From assembly GCA_009775125.1 (NCBI GenBank), contig VSPD01000075.1:1-8955 (forward strand): a DNA stretch of 8,955 bases. Reading direction: 5' to 3'. Below the pieces are notes generated by a model. It ran no database searches. It was not told where the DNA came from and was given only the letters and a program-made list of their open reading frames with translations. The position numbers and the translations under genes were made by a program. Below are positions 6,389 through 8,955 of the stretch, in pieces (the stretch's first letter is position 1; each line of letters starts with the position of its first letter). Source of the stretch: Muribaculaceae bacterium (GTDB lineage: Bacteria > Bacteroidota > Bacteroidia > Bacteroidales > Muribaculaceae).

Positions 6389-7256
6389 ACGCAGGGCGGA
6401 AATCGAGATAGACCCCAACTCGGGCTTCTGCTTCGGGGTTGTAACAGCCATAGCAAAGGCGGAAGAAGAGCTGAAAAAATCGGGTAGGCTTTATTGTCTC
6501 GGCGATATAGTGCATAATTCCGACGAGGTGGAGCGTCTGCGCCGGTCGGGGCTCGTTACCATTACTCACGAGCAGTTTGCGCGCCTCCATGATGTGAAGG
6601 TGTTGCTTCGTGCCCATGGCGAGCCGCCGGAGACATACGAAATTGCGCGGCGTAACAATATCGAGATAATAGACGCCACATGCCCTGTCGTGCTCCGTTT
6701 GCAGCAGCGCATAAAACAAACATTTGATTCCGATCCGTCGCATCCTCAGATAGTGATATACGGCAAAATCGGACATGCGGAGGTGAATGGTCTCGTAGGC
6801 CAGACCCGTGGAGAGGCCGTGGTGGTAGAGCATCTCGACCAGCTGTCGAAAGTGGACCTCACGCATGACATAGCCCTTTATTCCCAGACCACGAAATCGC
6901 TTGAAGGATTTCGTGAAATGATCGACACCATTAGCGCCCGGATAGAACCAGGCGTGAAATTTAGCTATTACGACACGATATGCCGCCAGGTGGCAAACCG
7001 TACCGAGCATTTGCGCCGGTTTGCCGCCGAGCATGAAGTGGTGTTGTTTGTGGCCGGGGCAAAGAGCAGCAACGGGCGTATTTTGTTCGACCATTGCCGC
7101 AGGGTGAATCCGCGCACCTACATGTTGTCGAATCCGGACGAACTCACCCCGGAGATGACGGCCGAAGCGTCGTCGATAGGCATCTGCGGCGCCACATCCA
7201 CTCCGCGTTGGCTAATGGAAGCCGTGGCCGGCCGATTGCGTGAGGAAGGGCGTTGA
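6381..7256 (+). CDS. ispH: 4-hydroxy-3-methylbut-2-enyl diphosphate reductase (IspH)
   Basis: This 291-residue iron-sulfur enzyme carries out the last step of the MEP pathway, reducing HMBPP to IPP and DMAPP. The three cluster cysteines are in place: C17 in SGFCFGV, C101 in DATCPVV and C201 in YDTICRQVANR. Substrate-binding residues are also visible: H46 in IVHN, H79 in RAHGEPP, H132 and E134 in GHAEVNGLVGQ, the threonine pair in SQTTKS, and SSNGRI at 229-234. The GATSTPRWLMEAV ending is typical. The frame is open back to an ATG at 6357, but the ATG at 6381 gives the usual family N-terminus and only an 8-nt overlap with cmk, so it is preferred. It is probably the last gene of the tdk-porQ-cmk-ispH operon; a small AT hairpin at 7259-7273 follows the stop but lacks a U-run. 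Confidence 0.97.
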   Translation: MSERRAEIEIDPNSGFCFGVVTAIAKAEEELKKSGRLYCLGDIVHNSDEVERLRRSGLVTITHEQFARLHDVKVLLRAHGEPPETYEIARRNNIEIIDATCPVVLRLQQRIKQTFDSDPSHPQIVIYGKIGHAEVNGLVGQTRGEAVVVEHLDQLSKVDLTHDIALYSQTTKSLEGFREMIDTISARIEPGVKFSYYDTICRQVANRTEHLRRFAAEHEVVLFVAGAKSSNGRILFDHCRRVNPRTYMLSNPDELTPEMTAEASSIGICGATSTPRWLMEAVAGRLREEGR

Positions 7257-7288
7257 TATTTACAATGTGTAAAAAAATATGTTAAATA

Positions 7289-7320
7289 TTTGGGATTAAA
7301 ATAAAATTTATATATTTTTG
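7289..7320 (+). promoter_or_regulatory. Near-consensus promoter of the rluB-like gene
   Basis: TTTG at 7289-7292, a 20-base spacer, and TATTTTTG at 7313-7320 give a full match to the Bacteroidetes housekeeping promoter (TTTG-N19-21-TAnnTTTG). It is the best promoter in the window. Transcription should begin near 7325, which means the downstream pseudouridine synthase gene is transcribed separately from ispH. Confidence 0.75.
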
Positions 7321-7546
7321 CAAAAAGATTGTTTGGCGCCTTGTGAAAAATGTTAAAAAATCGAAAAAATATGCTGCGCTTTCAATTTTGAGAAAAGTAT
7401 TCATGAACAAAATAATATTATCGGACATTCAACTATAAACGAAGCATAAATTTTTTAATACATTCTCACTCACTTATTCAACTATTTCCATGCCGAGAGG
7501 CAACTTGTTTTTTTAGTCTGAATTTTTTATCTATCAAAAACCTATC
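7321..7546 (+). other. Long AT-rich 5' leader of the rluB-like gene
   Basis: If the promoter above is correct, about 220 nt of untranslated RNA precede the ATG at 7547. The leader contains a 10-base direct repeat ATTCAACTAT (7427-7436 and 7476-7485), a tiny possible reading frame of 11 codons (7403-7438), and a 4-bp stem TGCC-GAGA-GGCA with a GNRA-type loop (7491-7502), followed five bases later by seven Ts (7508-7514). That last arrangement resembles a very weak attenuator. No known riboswitch or ribosomal-protein leader is recognised. Confidence 0.35.
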
Positions 7547-8955
7547 ATGGACAACAACCCTACAACACCGGAAGAAAAGAAACCGAAACGCCCGCGTATC
7601 GGAGCGAATCGCACATCATATAATTTCGACGGCCAACATCTTGACGCCACTGCTTCTGCCGAAGGTTCCGACGGGCAATCTGCCGGAACATACCAGCGTC
7701 GTTCATACGACCGCCAAGGCGGATATCAGCAGCGTCAGGGTGGCTATCAACAGCGTCAAGGCGGCTACCAGCAACGCCAGCATTATTACCAGAATACCGA
7801 CCAGCAGGATTCCGCTCTGACAGACAATTCCGGCGATACCGGAGCACAGTCGGAAGACGGATACCAGGGCGGTTACCAGCAGCGTCAAGGCGGCTATCAA
7901 CAGCGTCAAGGCGGCTACCAGCAACGCCAGGGAGGCTATCAACAGCGCCAAGGCGGCTACCAGCAACGTCAAGGCGGCTATCAGCAGCGTCAGGGCGGAT
8001 ATCAACAACGCCAGGGCGGCTACCAACAGCGCCAGGGCGGATACCAACAACGTCAGGGCGGCTATCAGCAGCATGACAATGGCGAATACCAGGAAGGCGG
8101 CTATCAGCAGCGTCAAGGCGGTTACCAACAACGCCAGGGCGGCTACCAACAGCGTCAAGGCCAGAACGGCGGCTATCAGCAACGCCAGGGCGGCTACCAG
8201 CAGCGTCAAGGCCAAAACGGCGGCTATCAGCAACGCCAGGGCGGCTACCAGCAGCGTCAAGGCCAGAACGGCGGTTGTCAGCAGCGTCAAGGCGGCTATA
8301 ATCAGCGAGGCCAACAGCGCGGAGCTTTCCCCGGCAAAGGCAAGAGCTTTGTGCCGCGTCCCCGTCCGGTTGAGTACGAAATGCCGATTCCTGATCCCAA
8401 TGAAAAAATCCGTCTCAACAAGTTCATGGCAAATGCCGGAATATGCTCGCGCCGCGAAGCCGACGAATTCATCCAGCAGGGCCTTGTAAAAGTCAACGGC
8501 GAAGTTGTGACTGAGCTCGGCACAAAGATATCGCATGCCGACGTTGTGGAATACGATGAAAAGGTAATAGCTCTCGAACGCAAGACATACATTCTTCTCA
8601 ACAAGCCCAAAGATTGCGTCACCACATCCGACGACCCCAATGGTCGCATGACCGTGATGGATCTCGTGAAAGGCGCATGCAACGAGAGAATATATCCCGT
8701 AGGACGTCTCGACCGCAACACCACCGGCGTGCTGCTGCTTACCAACGATGGCGACCTGGCCTCGAAACTCACCCATCCGAAGTACACCAAGAAAAAAATA
8801 TACCACGTCTGGACCGACCGCGACATATCCGAAGAAGATATGCAGCGCATCGCCGACGGCATCGAGCTTGAAGACGGCGAAATACATGCCGACGCAATAT
8901 CGTATGCCACGGCTACCGACCGCAATCAGGCCGGCCTCGAAATACACTCCGGCCG
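7547..8955 (+). CDS. rluB: RluB/RsuA-family 23S rRNA pseudouridine synthase with GGYQQRQ-repeat tail (3' partial)
   Basis: The frame is open from the ATG at 7547, preceded by an in-frame stop at 7514-7516, to the window end: 469 complete codons. The basic N-terminus (KKPKRPRIGANR) leads into a disordered Gly/Tyr/Gln/Arg-rich tail. Residues 58-255 carry 19 exact GGYQQRQ heptads plus variants. After a proline-rich linker comes an S4 RNA-binding domain (about 288-335: IRLNKFMANAGICSRREAD...VKVNGEVV). The catalytic domain follows, with LLNKPKDCVTT and the active-site motif VGRLDRNTTGVLLLTNDGD, in which D389 is the catalytic aspartate. The enzyme should isomerise a uridine in rRNA to pseudouridine; RluB, acting on 23S rRNA, is the closest named relative, but an RluE/RluF/RsuA-type target cannot be excluded. 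The C-terminal part of the catalytic domain is cut off. Low-complexity N-terminal extensions occur on Bacteroidales homologues as I recall them; such regular repetition is unusual. Confidence 0.92.
   Translation, partial: MDNNPTTPEEKKPKRPRIGANRTSYNFDGQHLDATASAEGSDGQSAGTYQRRSYDRQGGYQQRQGGYQQRQGGYQQRQHYYQNTDQQDSALTDNSGDTGAQSEDGYQGGYQQRQGGYQQRQGGYQQRQGGYQQRQGGYQQRQGGYQQRQGGYQQRQGGYQQRQGGYQQRQGGYQQHDNGEYQEGGYQQRQGGYQQRQGGYQQRQGQNGGYQQRQGGYQQRQGQNGGYQQRQGGYQQRQGQNGGCQQRQGGYNQRGQQRGAFPGKGKSFVPRPRPVEYEMPIPDPNEKIRLNKFMANAGICSRREADEFIQQGLVKVNGEVVTELGTKISHADVVEYDEKVIALERKTYILLNKPKDCVTTSDDPNGRMTVMDLVKGACNERIYPVGRLDRNTTGVLLLTNDGDLASKLTHPKYTKKKIYHVWTDRDISEEDMQRIADGIELEDGEIHADAISYATATDRNQAGLEIHSG
7718..8311 (+). 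repeat. In-frame 21-bp tandem repeats encoding GGYQQRQ
   Basis: Three blocks of the 21-base unit GGC-GGC-TAY-CAR-CAR-CGY-CAR lie within the rluB-like gene. Block 1 (7718-7780) has three exact heptads. Block 2 (7868-8077) has nine exact heptads plus GGYQQHD. Block 3 (8096-8311) has seven exact heptads plus GGCQQRQ and GGYNQRG, with GQN inserted after some pairs. Almost all differences between units are synonymous third-position changes, so the peptide is conserved while the DNA has drifted. Segments of 39 bp at 7742-7780 and 7892-7930 are identical, showing segmental duplication. Confidence 0.97.
8168..8269 (+). repeat. Two nearly identical 51-bp tandem units
   Basis: Units 8168-8218 and 8219-8269 each encode two GGYQQRQ heptads followed by GQN (17 residues), and they differ at a single synonymous base (AAAAC versus AGAAC near the end). 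A related partial unit precedes them at 8117-8167. Such close identity among otherwise diverged heptads points to a recent duplication by slippage or unequal recombination. Confidence 0.9.

Noticed and set aside
6192..7094. A 300-codon minus-strand frame opposite cmk and ispH
   Set aside because: It lies across the cmk/ispH junction on the opposite strand, and both of those genes have complete catalytic motifs.
7403..7438. An 11-codon upstream reading frame in the rluB-like leader
   Set aside because: It is very short and AT-rich, with no visible ribosome-binding context and no conserved feature; such frames are frequent by chance in this kind of gap.
7718..8311. Regularly repeated DNA resembling a CRISPR array
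   Set aside because: The units are contiguous 21-bp in-frame codon repeats with no unique spacers and no cas genes nearby.
7703..8947. A 414-codon minus-strand open frame with Leu/Ala-rich pseudo-membrane repeats (ALLVAALTLL type)
   Set aside because: It is the antisense reading of the GGYQQRQ repeat gene. The hydrophobic pattern is the mirror of CAG/CAA/CGY codons, and the opposite strand encodes recognisable S4 and pseudouridine synthase domains with a matching promoter.

Overview
The window looks like a chromosomal stretch from a member of the Bacteroidota, order Bacteroidales. The evidence is the gene content (a PorQ-like barrel protein beside cmk and ispH, a Bacteroidales-type MlaE/MlaF pair, and an RluB-like enzyme with a long disordered N-terminal tail) and the promoters, which fit the Bacteroidetes TTTG-N19-21-TAnnTTTG consensus rather than the E. 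coli -35/-10 pattern. Coding GC is around 50% with AT-rich intergenic gaps. That would suit a Muribaculaceae-like gut bacterium, but this family-level placement is an inference. There are no tRNA or rRNA genes, insertion sequences, phage genes or CRISPR arrays.

Left part, minus strand: a secreted or periplasmic TPR-repeat protein (125-2104) lies downstream of a two-gene unit. In that unit, mlaE-like permease (3049-3798) and mlaF-like ATPase (2258-3052) overlap by 4 nt; together they form the inner-membrane core of an MCE/Mla-type lipid transporter. The TPR gene has its own -7 element, which sits inside a perfect 18-bp inverted repeat only a few bases from the start codon.

Middle part, plus strand: thymidine kinase (tdk), porQ-like outer-membrane protein, cytidylate kinase (cmk) and IspH run head to tail, with a 27-nt gap followed by 4-nt and 8-nt overlaps, so they look like one operon. 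It joins pyrimidine salvage and CMP recycling, the last step of the MEP isoprenoid pathway, and a cell-surface secretion component. The divergent tdk and mlaE promoters share a region of about 200 bp containing an imperfect dyad.

Right part: after a 290-nt AT-rich gap with a near-consensus promoter and a long predicted leader, an open frame runs from 7547 off the window end. It encodes an RsuA/RluB-type 23S rRNA pseudouridine synthase preceded by about 285 residues of disordered tail, with 19 exact GGYQQRQ heptads plus variants. This tyrosine/glutamine/arginine-rich, prion-like repeat on a ribosome-modifying enzyme is the most unusual element in the window. The rest is mostly well-conserved housekeeping and envelope genes, and I see no convincing undescribed multi-gene system.
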